DNA from: Multifurca ochricompacta
Taxonomy: Eukaryota > Basidiomycota > Agaricomycetes > Russulales > Russulaceae
Direction: 5' to 3'
Length of the DNA stretch: 64,000 bases
Assembly: GCA_022496185.1 (NCBI GenBank)
Contig: WTXG01000072.1
Span: 99,091 to 163,090 of the forward strand
Shown here piece after piece: positions 1 to 11,039 of the stretch. Every line of letters begins with the position of its first letter. Within the stretch, counting starts at the first letter, position 1. The notes below the pieces were generated by a model. The model searched no databases and was not told where the DNA came from. It was given only the letters and a program-made list of their open reading frames with translations. The position numbers and the translations under genes were made by a program.

Positions 1-446
1 AACCTCTTATATTGGAAGGAGCCACATAAAATCAGCCGACGAGTAGCCTGCGAGGTCTTGGAGCTCAAAGAATACGACTTCGTACTAAAGCATATTGCAG
101 GAAGCCAAAATGCATGGGCGGATGCCCTGTCACGACGACTGGATTTAGCAAGCAAAGAGGAGGACAACAACGATGTCACAGTGCTCCCCAAAGAAGTCTT
201 TGCGACAATGGCGACTGTCACCAGTCTGCATGATATGGATTTGTGGGCTCAGGTCTCGCAAAATATGAATCAACAATTGTGCGAGTCTTGGGCAGACGCT
301 CACAATCTGAAGAAAATCAACAGCCTTTGGTGGAAGGATGGGGACAGACTCATTGTCACCGGTGGCAACAACATTAAGAGGGGGGTGATCCATTTTCACC
401 ACGACCTCCCTTCTGCAGGACACCCCGGTATCGCCAACATGTACAC
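1..446 (+). pseudogene. element A pol fragment: RNase H end and integrase zinc-binding start
   Basis: The frame opens mid-gene with LLYWKEPHKIS, the end of the Ty3 RNase H domain, passes the connector motif HIAGSQNAWADALSRR and reaches the start of the integrase zinc region (FHHDLPSAGHPG). Each stretch has a close counterpart in element B on the opposite strand at 3,543-4,000. The frame stops abruptly at base 446, where the LTR of element B begins, and resumes at 7926. It is the left half of an interrupted gene, and any frame that continues past 447 is read-through into the LTR. Confidence 0.88.
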
Positions 447-1046
447 TGTTACGTCCGGTGCAGGACGTGCAGCACGACTTGTGCGACAGCTGATGTTTGC
501 GGTTCAGATAAGAGACCAATATGGTCCCTTGGAGTATTCAGAGGATAGAGTTGAAAGTCAAAGGGGCTGTTCCCTAAGACAATTGTTGAGCGGAGAAGTG
601 CCAGAAGCACTGAGATCAATGAGTCGAGTTTCAAAGGGAAGTCCAGAAGACTAAGCACCAATGTATTCAATAAGTTGAGTCTGAGGTCTACAGTGTAGGC
701 TAAGACGGGCTTATATACATAACAGAACGGGCGTCTACTAGATAAGATACGTGGATCATGTGGGCCCAAAGATCTGAAAGCGGAGGGCGTAAAGCCTGGC
801 TTCCACTGATAGGGAACTAAGTAAGTGTCCAAGTGTAAAGATAAAGAGATAACAAGATAAGGAGATAGGGAACAAACAAAGGAAAACAGACAATAAACAT
901 GTACAAGCCAAGGGGTCATGTGGACGGTCAAAGAGCATGTGAAGGATCCCACGATGGAGACGTGATCTGGTAGTGGAGGGTAGGTGGCAAAGAGGGGTCG
1001 TCACTGGGTAAGAAGAAAAACAGTGGGAGGGACAGGGTTTGTAACA
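447..1046 (-). repeat. 3' LTR of element B
   Basis: A 600 bp direct copy of 7326-7925. By eye it differs at about 16 positions, all transitions and all falling in CpG-derived dinucleotides. It bounds element B on the left and is preceded by the decayed target duplication TACAC. Confidence 0.93.
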
Positions 1047-1077
1047 TCACCCCCTCTTCTGGTTCTAGCAGACCCAG

Positions 1078-2310
1078 CTAGAAACGATTCGTACCGTCAT
1101 CATCCTGCACTAAGTCCAAGTAATCATCAGCTACATTACGATCATCCATCGAGTACGTCTCCAGTTCCTGTGGGCAGTTGTGAGTGTGGAGGAAGCTGTA
1201 CGGGCCGCGCTGACCACAGGCGCGGCACAAGTTGTAGACCAGGCAATCGATCTCTCAGTGTCCCGCGTTATGTCAAAGACACTTGCCACACCAGCCCAAT
1301 GGGTTGATAACTGTCGGGGCCACGCCTACTCGTCAGAAGATACAGTGTTGACTCCAATGGAGGTTGCTGTGGCAGTGGCGACACCATTTGCGGTTGAGCG
1401 GACAATTCCAGCTGATATGGTAACTGCTGTCACAACGCCAGCAGGTTTCTCCGCGAGGGTTTTCGTGTAGGCATGGCATTTCGAGTCAACTCGGCAGCAG
1501 CGTCGGAGCAGCGCCTAGGGTTTGCAGGGGGAGAGGTCGTGCATAGGTGTCAGCGTACCTTTCTGTGATCGTTTGGTATGCATCCCCGGCTTCCAACCTC
1601 TTTCTAATCTCCACAATCTCCTGTTCCAACTTGAACATCCCATTGGTCAACCTTGCCATCATCTTTGCATGCTCCTTGTACTGCTGATTCAGCGTCCTTC
1701 GCAGGGTGATGTTCTTTCGCAGTCTCATAACCTCCGCCCTGAGACGTGGGAGCCTCATGTCGTTCATTACCTCATCAATTGCGAAAGCCCGACAGTCTTC
1801 CGCAGCAAGGTGCCCCAACTGTTCATCGGTCAGCATATGATGAAGTTGGCCTGTGTACCTTTCTTCCAAATAGACGGGGGCTCCATAAACTGGCCCGTTT
1901 TTCTTCATGCATCCCACTACGTCCATCCCCCCGTTGGTGTAATAAATGTACTTGGCTATGGCGTTGGTACCGTCAGCCATAGGGATGTCGAGGGGGAAGT
2001 ACATTGATGAGTTCGGGTTGTTGGGGATGAACGGGAATTCTGGGGCTTCATCATCGATCTCCCCGTTGAGTAGGTCGTTGGGGTGGGGCTCTTCGCAGTA
2101 GGTGAAATCGTCATTTGGGTTCGGGGATTGGTTCTTGACATGGGCCTCTGCGGCTTCGTAGTCAATAGGAGAAGAGGGACGAGTAGAGGGATGGGTGGAT
2201 GGGAAATTCTCGGCAACTACGATGGGGGCGGTGAAAGCATCAACGGCGGCGTTGGCAGCAACAAAAGACATGATAGACTGGATAATGGTAGAATGTTGCT
2301 GAGGGAGCAT
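1078..2310 (-). pseudogene. third ORF of element B: coiled-coil and zinc-knuckle protein, broken
   Basis: This frame lies just downstream of the pol stop of element B and corresponds closely to the open ORF at 9128-10408 of element A. The first two thirds, with the proline-rich N-terminus, the repeated YIYYTNGGMDV core and a charged helical region near EQEIVEIRKRLEAGD, is open. The C-terminal zinc-knuckle part (CWRCDSSYHISWNC, CRHCHSNLHWSQHC and following) is interrupted by a TGA just before it near 1485 and by further stops. Start chosen at an ATG shared in position with element A (MLPQ); a second candidate is the MSF methionine at 2271. The function is unknown; zinc knuckles suggest nucleic-acid binding. 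Confidence 0.72.
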
Positions 2311-2348
2311 GTACTGAGGGGTTCGATGGGGTTCAAGGCTGTCTCCTT

Positions 2349-5300
2349 TTAATGGTTCTTGGGCACTTCTGGGTGTAGGGTATGGAACTCCACAATAAGG
2401 GTCAGGGCAGAGATATCCCTGGCTGGTTCCCACAAGTTGTCAGAGGCTGGGAATCCCTTCCACTTGATTAGGTAGTACAGTTTACGCCCTCGGCCTTGTC
2501 GCTTCAAATCTAGAATGCGCTCCACTTCCCACTCTTCTTCCCCATCGATAAGGTCAGGTGGGGGTCTTGAGAAGTTCTCCCCATGCAGCGGCGTCTCCTT
2601 GTAAGGTGTAAGTAATCGGGCATGGAAGACTGGATGAATGCGCCATGTAGGGGGGAGTCCGAGTTCATATGACACATCTGATAGCTTCCTTGTTATCTGG
2701 AAGGGTCCGTGACATCGGGGCGCCAGTTTGGCTGTTGGATGTGATGTGTGAATGTTCTTCCCTTCCAACCATACTAGATCATTGGTCCGATAAGGTGTGA
2801 ATTTCGCAGGTTTCTCCATCAGGGTCTTTTGCGCCTTTAGTAAGTTTTCATTGGCCGATTTCCTGATTTCTTCCCATTGGTCGATACGTCGTGTGGCTGA
2901 AGGGACATTCGCTGACTTTCCTGTCCACATGGCTCAGGGTGTCCATCCCATGATAAGTGAGAACGGGGAGGCTTTTGTGGTACCGTTGGGCCAAGAGTTA
3001 TGTGCGAATTCAGCCGTTGCAAGCCAGTCGGCCCAATCGTCCTGTTGTCCGTTACACCAGAACCAAAGATATTGTTCAAGCCACTGGTTTGTTCTCTCCG
3101 ATTGTCCATCTGTCTGTGGGTGATATGCTGTAGAGATGTTCTGGGCAATGTTCAGTGTTTTACAGAGTGCCCTGGCAAATGCGGAAGTAAAGCGTGGGTC
3201 ATGGTCTGTGATAATCTTTTCGGGGAGGCCATAGTGCCTGTAGACGTGATCCAGATAGAGTTTGGCCACTCCTTCTGCTGTAATGGACTCGTTGCATGGT
3301 ATGAATAGTGCCACTTTCGAACAGTTGTGGTCTGTGATGGTCAGGATGGAGTCAAAGCCTTGGGAAGTGGGGAGTTTGACAATGAAGTCCATTGCGATGG
3401 TCTGAAATGGTTGTGAGGCAATTGGTGTAATTGGGAATGGTGCTGGTGGGTGTGGGTGCGTATTCACTTTGTTGGCTTGGCAGTCCGCACATCCCTTCAC
3501 ATATTCCTCCACATCTTTCTTCATGTTCGGCCACCAGTAGTCTCATTTGGCTAGGGCGTACGTGTTGGCGATACCGGGGTGTCCTGCAGAAGGGAGGTCG
3601 TGGTGAAAATGGATCACCCCCCTCTTAATGTTGTCGCCACCAGTGACAACGAGTCGATCCCCATCCTTCCACCAGAGGCCGTCGATCTTCTTCAGATTGT
3701 GTGGCTCTGCCCATGTTTCACATAGCTGTTGATTCATATTTTGCGATACTTGGGCCCATAAATCCATGTCGTGAAGGCTAACCGCAGTCATCCTGATGAA
3801 AACTTCTTTGGGGAGTACTATCACATTGCTGTTGTCCTCTGCGCCATTATTCAAATCAGGTCGTCGCGACAGGGCATCTGCACGAGTGTTACGGCTTCCG
3901 GCAATGTGCTTTAGTTCGAAGTTATATTCTTCAAGTTCTAGGACTTCACGGGCGACTTGTCAGCTTATCTTATGGGGTTCTTTCCAGTAGAGCAAGTTGG
4001 AATGGTCGGTATGGATGACGGTCCTGTGCGGGGTTCCTGCTAAGTATGGGTGCCAGTGTCGTAACGCTTTCACTATAGCCAGCAGTTCTCTATCCCAAAT
4101 GTCATAATTCCGTTCCACCAGTGAAAATGTTTCCAAATAGTAGGCCACAGGATGAAGAAGTCCCGTCACATCGTGTTGATTCAAAATGGCGCCATTCACA
4201 AAGTGAGATGCATCAACTTCAAGTTCAAAGGGCTTCTCCAAATCTGGTTGTAAAAGGACCGGTTCTGAGCCAATGATGTCGCGGATCTGTTCAAAGGCCA
4301 TCTTATGTTCCTCCGTCCAGTGCCAAGGGACATCTTTCTTCAGTAAACCATTCAACGGTTGGGCAATCCCAGAAAACCCTCGGACGAAGCATCAGTAGAA
4401 ATTGCAGAAACCGATAAAGGATCGCACGTCCTTGACGCATGCAGGTACAGGCCATTCCCGGATTCCTTGCACTTTTACAGGGTCCATGCGAACCTGTCCT
4501 CCCTCCAGGATGACTCCTAGGTATTCTACACTTGGTTGTTCAAATGAGCACTTGGCGGGTTTAAGGTACAGATCGTGTTCGTGTAAAATATCCAGTACCT
4601 GATGTACATGCTGTTGATGGTGGGCTAGGTCGTTGGCGGTGGCAACCAGTATATCATCCATGTAAACCACTACTTCCCCGGTAAGAATGAGGTCGCGGAA
4701 AATGTGGTTCATCATTGATTGGAAAGTGGCAGGGGAGTTGGTAAGGCCAAAAAACATGACATTTGGTTCGAAAAGTCCTTGGTTGGTTTTAAAAGCTGCT
4801 TTGCATTGGTCTCCATCTTTAATCCGTATATTATTGTAACCCCAACGAATGTCCATTTTAGAGAACAAGAATTTATCCCTCATGGTGTCAATGAGCTCTG
4901 AAATGAGTGGCAGGGGGTAGGTGTTCTTTACAGTGTGGGCATTTATTTGTCGGTAGTCCTGAACAGGTTGAAGTTTGCCGTCTTTCTTTTTGATAAAGAA
5001 GAATGGTGATGCATATGGCGATTTCGACAGGCGAATATATCCTTTTGCCAAATGTTCCTCAAGGAACGCCGTGAGCGCAGTCTGTTCTACTTGTGACAGC
5101 GGGTAGATTTTACAATCGATGGCTGATGGGGTATCTGGTATGAAATTGATGGCATGGTCCCAAGGTCGTGCAGGTGGAAAGCATTGGGACTCCTCCTCGG
5201 AAAAGACCTTCCAATGTCGGTGATATTCCTTGGGCACCACTTCTTCGAATGTCTTTTCCACATGCCCTTCAACTGCCTTTTGCGCGAGTTCCGATGCCTT

Positions 5301-5867
5301 AGTAGTGAAGCAACGACCCTCATCTCCTTCCTTTGTCTTGTGTACTGCCAAATGCCGTACCACATAGTCATACCCTATTGATGTAATGAGGACAGGGTAG
5401 AATTCTTTGTCCATGGTCGCATCACTCCAATTAATTCTTGGTTCAAAGGCGGCTAGCCAGGGGTATCCCAGAACTACATCCTCATTGCCCAGATTGGTAA
5501 CTAGAAAATGGAGGGTCTTCGTCTTTTCTCCGACTTGGACCATGAGGTTGGTGTAGTGTGTAATCTTTCCCGCTTGGTTGGCAGTTCCATCAATATTCCA
5601 GATATTTTTCTCCTGGGGAAGCACCAGCATCCCGAGTCCCATGGTTTTAGCCATTTGCAAACTGATAAAATTATCCGTTGCTCCTGAGTCTATCAGGATA
5701 TCACGGTCAGCCATCCTCTGTGTAGTTTCAAAATGTACTGGTATTTTCAAAGATTTGAAGCGACTAGTGTACACAGAGGTTACATGTAATGCTCGCACCC
5801 AGGCCGATGGGTTTGAGCCTGTCAAAAATCCTTTTTTGCAAATGCCTTTTCTACCAAGATGGCTCAC
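2349..5867 (-). pseudogene. pol: element B pol: protease, reverse transcriptase, RNase H, integrase, chromodomain
   Basis: Domains in order: aspartic protease (DSGATDNFI), reverse transcriptase with the catalytic YMDD (VYMDDILVATAN), RNase H (EVDASHFVNGAIL, then DRELLAIVKAL), integrase zinc region (FHHDLPSAGHPG and CADCQANK), DDE core (AMDFIVKLP, then TDHDPRFTSAFA, then SERTNQWLEQYL) and a C-terminal chromodomain (EWEVERILDLK to YLIKWKGFPASDNLWEP). It is broken by TGA codons at 4392-4394, 3960-3962 and 3543-3545. At the last two, element A has CGA at the same codon, so the stops arose by C-to-T change at CpG. Pol sits in a different frame from gag and overlaps its end, as expected for frameshift expression. 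Confidence 0.93.
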
Positions 5868-7306
5868 ACTTCTTCACTTTCTTTCATCATATTGCTCCAT
5901 ATATCCTGTGCCTTTTCTTCTTTTGTCTTTTTACTGGATGGGTTGTTGGGCACAACAGTTGCTTCTGCTGCTCGCGCCCCTTTCTTTGGGCATTCCTTGG
6001 ACATGTGCCCTTGTGCTTTGCAGCGAAAGCATCTTCCTTCTTTCATCAATGTCAGCCTCTCATCTTTGGTGAGTACAGCCCGAGCTCGAGTTCTATCCGC
6101 AGAGGTATCCATGGCGTTTGGATCCCTTTGGCTGGTATGTGCAGGCTTGACTCCAAAGGCTGCCTTCCACTGGTCATGGGTCCTTCCTTTCTTTGTATTG
6201 ACCCCAAAACGTGTCTGGAAGTCCAGGTAGTCCTGCTGCTGTCGTTGAGCTGCATCTACCCAAGTGTCCCAGTCATGGGGGTGATGAAACTGGATAATGT
6301 TCTTTACCAGTGGGTTGGGCAGTCCTTGAGAGAAGAGGTCAAGCGTGGCCTCTTCGTCCGTGTCATAACTGGCCCTGTTGGCCAGGCTCCTGAACTTCGC
6401 TACATAAGCATCAAGTTCTCCTTTCTCCATCCTCAGAGCCTTTAATTCCCGGGCAGCCTTCTGCTTGGCTTGTCCGTCCATGAATACATCCTTGAACCTC
6501 TGGGCAATGGTTTCCCAAAGGCCTTTGCTAGTGGTGCAGCGACCACTGTCAACTTCTTCATTCAGCCATTCTAGCTGTTCCATGGTCCAGTCATCCACGG
6601 CTTCTCCTCGAATTAGTGACAAGAAGAGATTGGCGCGCTGGAAGGGGTTGATAATTTGGGGGACATCGTGGTTGAAGTTTTTGAACGTTATGAACTCCAA
6701 CATAAACTTTTTACTCTGTGACCGGTCTCCTGTGAATGTCTGTGGGAGTACGCCTGACAAGTGTCCCGATGGCGGAGGGATGTTTGGTGGGGGTATGGCT
6801 GGCGGCTGAGGGGCTGGGTCTGGTAGTTGTGCAGCGATGGTAGACATTTGATAAAACGGGGTGATGGTATTGGTAGAGTGTACTGAAATCTGTGGAGTTG
6901 TCAAAGCAGGGGCTCTGGACATGGCAACTCTGGGTGCAACTGGGGCAATAGTCGATGCTAATACCAGTGCTTCTTCACTATTCTCTTCTACGTACTCTTC
7001 TGGTTCAGAGTCCGTAACAATGGCCGGGGGATTCTCTCTCCATGGTCCAAGTCCAAATTCTGGTGGGGCCGGTCCTGTAGTAACCCAAGAGTTTCAGCTG
7101 TCCGAGTATCGGATACAATACCAAACTCTCTTTGCCTCGTCGTATTCTACCAGTTGGTATCTTTCGTCGTGATAGACGTAGTATCCAAACTCGGACTCAA
7201 AATCTTTCCAGACGGCTGATCCTAATACTTGTTGTGAGAGGTCAGGCTCGTCTCTTCGTTCGATGGGTTCTTCTTTAAACAAGGTCTGACTGCGGCTTGA
7301 AGCCAC
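5864..7306 (-). pseudogene. gag: element B gag with CCHC zinc knuckle
   Basis: The main open part (6922-5864, 352 codons) has a capsid-like retrotransposon gag region (TFTGDRSQSKKFMLEF to LANRASYDTDEEATLDLF) and one CCHC knuckle near its end, CFRCKAQGHMSKEC. The frame extends upstream to about 7306 (…SQQVLGSAVWKDFESEF…) but with a TGA at 7094-7096, so either gag starts at an internal ATG near 6922 or the longer frame has been interrupted. No ATG is visible at the very 5' end, where the frame begins with GTG close to the LTR. The gag stop overlaps the start of the pol frame by a few bases. Confidence 0.85.
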
Positions 7307-7325
7307 AATGAGAGACTCGACTTGA

Positions 7326-7925
7326 TGTTACGTCCAGTGCAGGACGTGCAGCACGACTTGTGCGACAGCTGATGTTTGCGGTTCAGATAAGAGACCAATA
7401 TGGTCCCTTGGAGTATTCAGAGGATAGAGTTGAAAGTCAAAGGGGCTGTTCCCTAAGACAATCATTGAGCGGAGAAGTGCCAGAAGCACTGAGATCGATG
7501 AGTCGAGTTTCAAAGGGAAGTCCAGAAGACTAAGCACCAATGTATTCAATAAGTCGAGTCTGAGGTCTACAGTGTAGGCTAAGATGGGCTTATATACGTA
7601 ACAGAACAGGTGTCTACTAGATAAGATACGTGGATCATGTGGGCCCAAAGATCTGAAAGCGGAGGGCGTAAAGCCTGGCTTCCACTGATAGGGAACTAAG
7701 TAAGTGTCCGAGCATAAAGATAAAGAGATAACAAGATAAGGAGATAGGGAACAAACAAAGGAAAACAGACGATAAACATGTACAAGCCAAGGGGTCATGT
7801 GGACGGTCGAAGAGCATGTGAAGGATCCCACGATGGAGACGTGATCTGGTAGTGGAGGGTAGGTGGCAAAGAGGGGTCGTCACTGGGTAAGAAGAAAAAC
7901 AGTGGGAGGGACGGGGTTCGTAACA
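7326..7925 (-). repeat. 5' LTR of element B
   Basis: The 600 bp partner of 447-1046, ending at CGTAACA (7919-7925) and followed by the target duplication TATGC. On the minus strand it carries a TATA-like stretch (ACGTATATAAGCC in 7590-7603) that is a candidate promoter core. Confidence 0.93.
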
Positions 7926-9131
7926 TATGCCCTAGCCAAACGAGACTACTGGTGGCCAAACATGAAGCAAGATGTTGAGAACTACATGAAAGGATGTGCA
8001 GAATGTCAAGCCAACAAAGTAAACACGCATCCAAACTCACCAGCATTATTCCCAATTGCCCCTATGACCTCGCTACCATTCCAAACCATTGCTATGGACT
8101 TCATAGTCAAACTCCCTACCTCCAGAGTCTTTGATTCCATCCTGACAGTCATGGACCACGACTATTCAAAGGCAGCATTGTTCATACCATGTAATGAGTC
8201 CATAACAGCAGAAGGCGTGGCCAAGCTCTACCTGGATCATGTATATCGACACTATGGCTTACCTGAAAAAGTCATTTCAGACCGTGACCCACGATTCACC
8301 TCTGCATTCGCCTGGGCACTATGCAAAACCCTGGATGTAACCCAGAACATCTCAACCACTTACCACCCACAGACAGACGGACAGTCAGAAAGGACAAATC
8401 AGTGGCTGGAGCAGTATCTGTGATTTTGGTGCAACGGACGACAGGATGATTGGGCCAACTGGCTAGCAACAGCCGAATTTGCACACAATTCCTGGCCCAA
8501 TCACACGACTAGAGCTTCGCCATTCTCCCTTATCATGGGATGGACCCTGCGCACTACCTGGACCAGCAAACCCACGAACATGCCTTCCGCAGCACAACGT
8601 ATCAGCCAATGGGATGAGATTCGGAAATCGGCCAATGAGAACTTGCTGAAGGCGCAAAGAACTCTGACAGAGAAGCCGTCGCAATTCACACCTTATCGAG
8701 CCAATGACCTTGTTTGGCTGGACAGAAAGAATATCCACATGTCACACCCCACCATGAAACTAGTGCCCCGACGTCACAGACCTTTCGAGATAACGAGGAA
8801 GCTGTCAGAAGTATCATATGAATTGAAGCTCCCTCCAACATGGAAGATTCACCCAGTCTTCCATGCCTGACTTCTAACGCCTTATCGTGAAACATCTATA
8901 CATGGAACGAACTTCCCAAGACCTCCCCCTGACCTAGTTGATGGAGAAGCCAAGTGGGAAGTAGAGAAGATTCTAGATTCCACACGAAAAGGCCAAGGGC
9001 ACAAGTTACATTACCTGATAAAGTGGAAAGGATTCCCAGACTCTGACAATTCCTGGGAACCCATCGGAGATATCTTCGCCCCAGCTCTTATTGCAGAATT
9101 CCATGACCGACACCCAGAAGTGCCCAAATGA
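7926..9131 (+). pseudogene. pol: element A pol 3' part: integrase core and chromodomain
   Basis: It resumes the frame interrupted at 446. It contains the second half of the integrase zinc region (CAECQANKVNTHP), the DDE core (AMDFIVKLP, then DRDPRFTSAFAWAL, then SERTNQWLEQYL) and a chromodomain (WEVEKILDSTRKG to YLIKWKGFPDSDNSWEP). TGA codons at 8421-8423 (TGG in element B) and 8868-8870 (CGA in element B) interrupt it. The stop TGA at 9129-9131 overlaps the ATG of the third ORF as ATGA. Confidence 0.9.
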
Positions 9132-10408
9132 AGATAAAAGGGAACCATCTCCTCCAACAACAGATTCCCCAGTACATGCTTCCCCAAGCCACTACTACCA
9201 CAGAAACTTCAATCATGTCTTTCATCGCTGCCTCTGCTGCCGTCAACGCCTTCGCCTCCCCAATGACCGTCGTCGAGAACTTCCCTTCCTCTCATCCTTC
9301 CACTCGCCCCTCCACCCCTATCGACTACGAGGCTGCCGAAGCCCGTATTAAGAATCAAGTCCCCAACCCCAATGACGACTTCACCCACTCCAAAGACCCA
9401 CACCCAAATGACATCATGAACGGAGAGATTGACGACGAAGCCCCCGAATTTCCTTTCATCCCCAACAACCCCAACTCCTCCATGTACTTCCCCCTCGAGA
9501 TCCCCATGGCCGACGGTACCAAGCCCATTGCCAAATATATTTACTATACAAACGGAGGAATGGACGTTGCGGGGTGCATGAAGAAGAATGGACCAGTATA
9601 CAGGGCGCCTGTCTACCTAGAAGAAAGGTACATGGGCCAACTTCACCTTACGCTGACTGACGAGCAGCTGGGACATCTCTTGGCGGAGGACTGTCGAGCC
9701 TTCGCGATCGATGAAGTGGTAAATGATATGAGGCTCCCACATCTCAAAGCGGAGGTCATGAGGTTGCAGAAGAGCATCACATTACAGAGGACATTGAATG
9801 AACAATACAAGGAGCATGCGAAGATGATGGCCAGGTTAACGAATGGTATGTTCCAATTGGAGCAGGAGATCGTGGAGATCCGGAAGAGATTAGAGGCAGG
9901 GGATGCGTATCAGACCATAGCAGAAAGGTATGCTGACACCTACGCACGACCTTTACCCCCTCGATCTCTGGGAGCGGCGCCGACACTGTTACCATCCCAC
10001 CTTGAAATGCCACGTCTCCATGAAAAGCCATGTGGGGAGACTTGCTGGCGATGCGACAGCAGATACCACATCAGCTGGAACTGTCCGCTCAACCGCAAGT
10101 GGTGTCGACATTGCCGAAGTAACCTTCATTGGAGCCGACACTGCATTTTCTGCCACGTAGGGGTAGCACCAACGATCAACAACCCCTCTGGATGGTGTGG
10201 CAAGTGCCTGCACCATAATGCTGGACATCAAGAAATTGATTGTCCTGTCTACGACTTGTGCCACGCCTGTGGGCAGCGCGGCCCCTATGGTTTTCTTCGC
10301 ACCCACGCCTGTCCACAAGAGCTGGAGACATACTTGACGAGTGATCGTAATGTAGCCAATGACTACTTGGATTTGGTGCAGGATGATGACGGTACGAATC
10401 GTTTCTAG
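9128..10408 (+). CDS. third ORF of element A: coiled-coil protein with four C-terminal zinc knuckles
   Basis: An open frame of 426 codons downstream of the integrase-chromodomain. Residues 1-120 are rich in Pro, Asn and Asp. The middle has an YIYYTNGGMDVAGCMKKNG segment and a long charged helix (about residues 195-265) that looks like a coiled coil. From residue 306 come cysteine/histidine clusters resembling zinc knuckles: CWRCDSRYHISWNC, CRHCRSNLHWSRHC, CGKCLHHNAGHQEIDC and CHACGQRGPYGFLRTHAC. The same ORF sits in the same place in element B, so it belongs to this element family and is not a captured fragment. The ATG overlaps the pol stop; a later ATG at 9214 (MSFIAAS) is also possible. 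Function unknown; a nucleocapsid-like or RNA-binding role is inference. Confidence 0.75.
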   Translation: MKIKGNHLLQQQIPQYMLPQATTTTETSIMSFIAASAAVNAFASPMTVVENFPSSHPSTRPSTPIDYEAAEARIKNQVPNPNDDFTHSKDPHPNDIMNGEIDDEAPEFPFIPNNPNSSMYFPLEIPMADGTKPIAKYIYYTNGGMDVAGCMKKNGPVYRAPVYLEERYMGQLHLTLTDEQLGHLLAEDCRAFAIDEVVNDMRLPHLKAEVMRLQKSITLQRTLNEQYKEHAKMMARLTNGMFQLEQEIVEIRKRLEAGDAYQTIAERYADTYARPLPPRSLGAAPTLLPSHLEMPRLHEKPCGETCWRCDSRYHISWNCPLNRKWCRHCRSNLHWSRHCIFCHVGVAPTINNPSGWCGKCLHHNAGHQEIDCPVYDLCHACGQRGPYGFLRTHACPQELETYLTSDRNVANDYLDLVQDDDGTNRF

Positions 10409-10438
10409 CCAGGTCTGCTAGAACCAGAAGAGGGGTGA

Positions 10439-11039
10439 TGTTACAAACCCCGTCTTTACCCGTTTTCTTTTACCTCCCCTCCGATGACCCTTCCCTGCCG
10501 CCTACCCTGCACTATCAGATTACGTCTCCGTCATGGGACCCTTCACATGCTCTTCGACTGTCCACGTGACCCCTTGACTTGTACTTGTTTATCTTCCATT
10601 GGTCCTTGTTTGTTTCTTATCTTCTTATCTCATTATCTCTTTATCTCTACGCCTGGACACTTACTTAATTCCCTATCAGTGGAAGCCAGGCTTTATGCCC
10701 TTCACTTTCAGATCTTTGGGCCCACATGACTCCTGTATCTTATCTAGTAGACGCTCGCCTCATTACGTATATAAGCCTGTCTTAGCCTACACTGTAGACC
10801 CCAGACTCGACTTATTGAATACATCGGTGCTTAGTCTTCTGGACTTTCCCCTTGAACCCAACTTGTCAGCCTCAAGGCTTTTGGCCTTCTTCCGCTCAAC
10901 ATCATCTTAGGGAACAGCCCCTTTGACGTTGACTCTGTCACACGATTACTCCAAGGGACCATATTGGTTTCTTATCTGAAAGACCACGAATCCTAGCTGT
11001 CACACAAGTCGTGCTGTACGTCCCGCACTGGATGTAACA
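10439..11039 (+). repeat. 3' LTR of element A
   Basis: A 601 bp repeat starting TGTTAC and ending GTAACA, related to the element B LTRs in reverse complement but visibly more diverged, including indels. A TATATAA box lies at 10768-10774, with the likely R/U5 region downstream. Confidence 0.88.
10768..10774 (+). promoter_or_regulatory. TATA box of the LTR promoter
   Basis: TATATAA in the context ACGTATATAAGCC. It is conserved at the same place in the solo LTR (12399-12405) and, on the minus strand, in both LTRs of element B. Confidence 0.6.

Larger units (their letters stand above)
447..7925 (-). mobile_element. Ty3-type chromodomain LTR retrotransposon B, full length, nested in element A
   Basis: A complete element on the minus strand: 5' LTR 7326-7925, gag, pol, third ORF, 3' LTR 447-1046. 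Both LTRs are 600 bp and start and end with the inverted repeat TGTTACG/CGTAACA (one end of LTR 447-1046 is decayed to TGTAACA). The 5-bp target duplication is TACAC on the left and TATGC on the right, each one transition from the undisturbed site TACGC, which the equivalent place in element B still shows. At least four in-frame TGA codons in gag and pol make it defective. Confidence 0.93.
1..11039 (+). mobile_element. Ty3-type LTR retrotransposon A, 5' part outside window, split by element B
   Basis: Element A reads on the plus strand: the end of RNase H and the integrase zinc region (1-446), then after the nested element B the rest of integrase with a chromodomain (7926-9131), a third ORF (9128-10408) and the 3' LTR (10439-11039). 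Its gag, most of reverse transcriptase and the 5' LTR lie left of the window. The reading frame is continuous across the insertion (…GIANMY / YALAKRDY…). Two in-frame TGA codons, at 8421-8423 and 8868-8870, break the integrase, so it is not autonomous as read here. Confidence 0.9.

Noticed and set aside
449..952. Minus-strand open frames inside the LTRs (also at 7328-7831 and 10599-10910)
   Set aside because: They lie wholly in LTR sequence, recur in each LTR and have no protein-family features.
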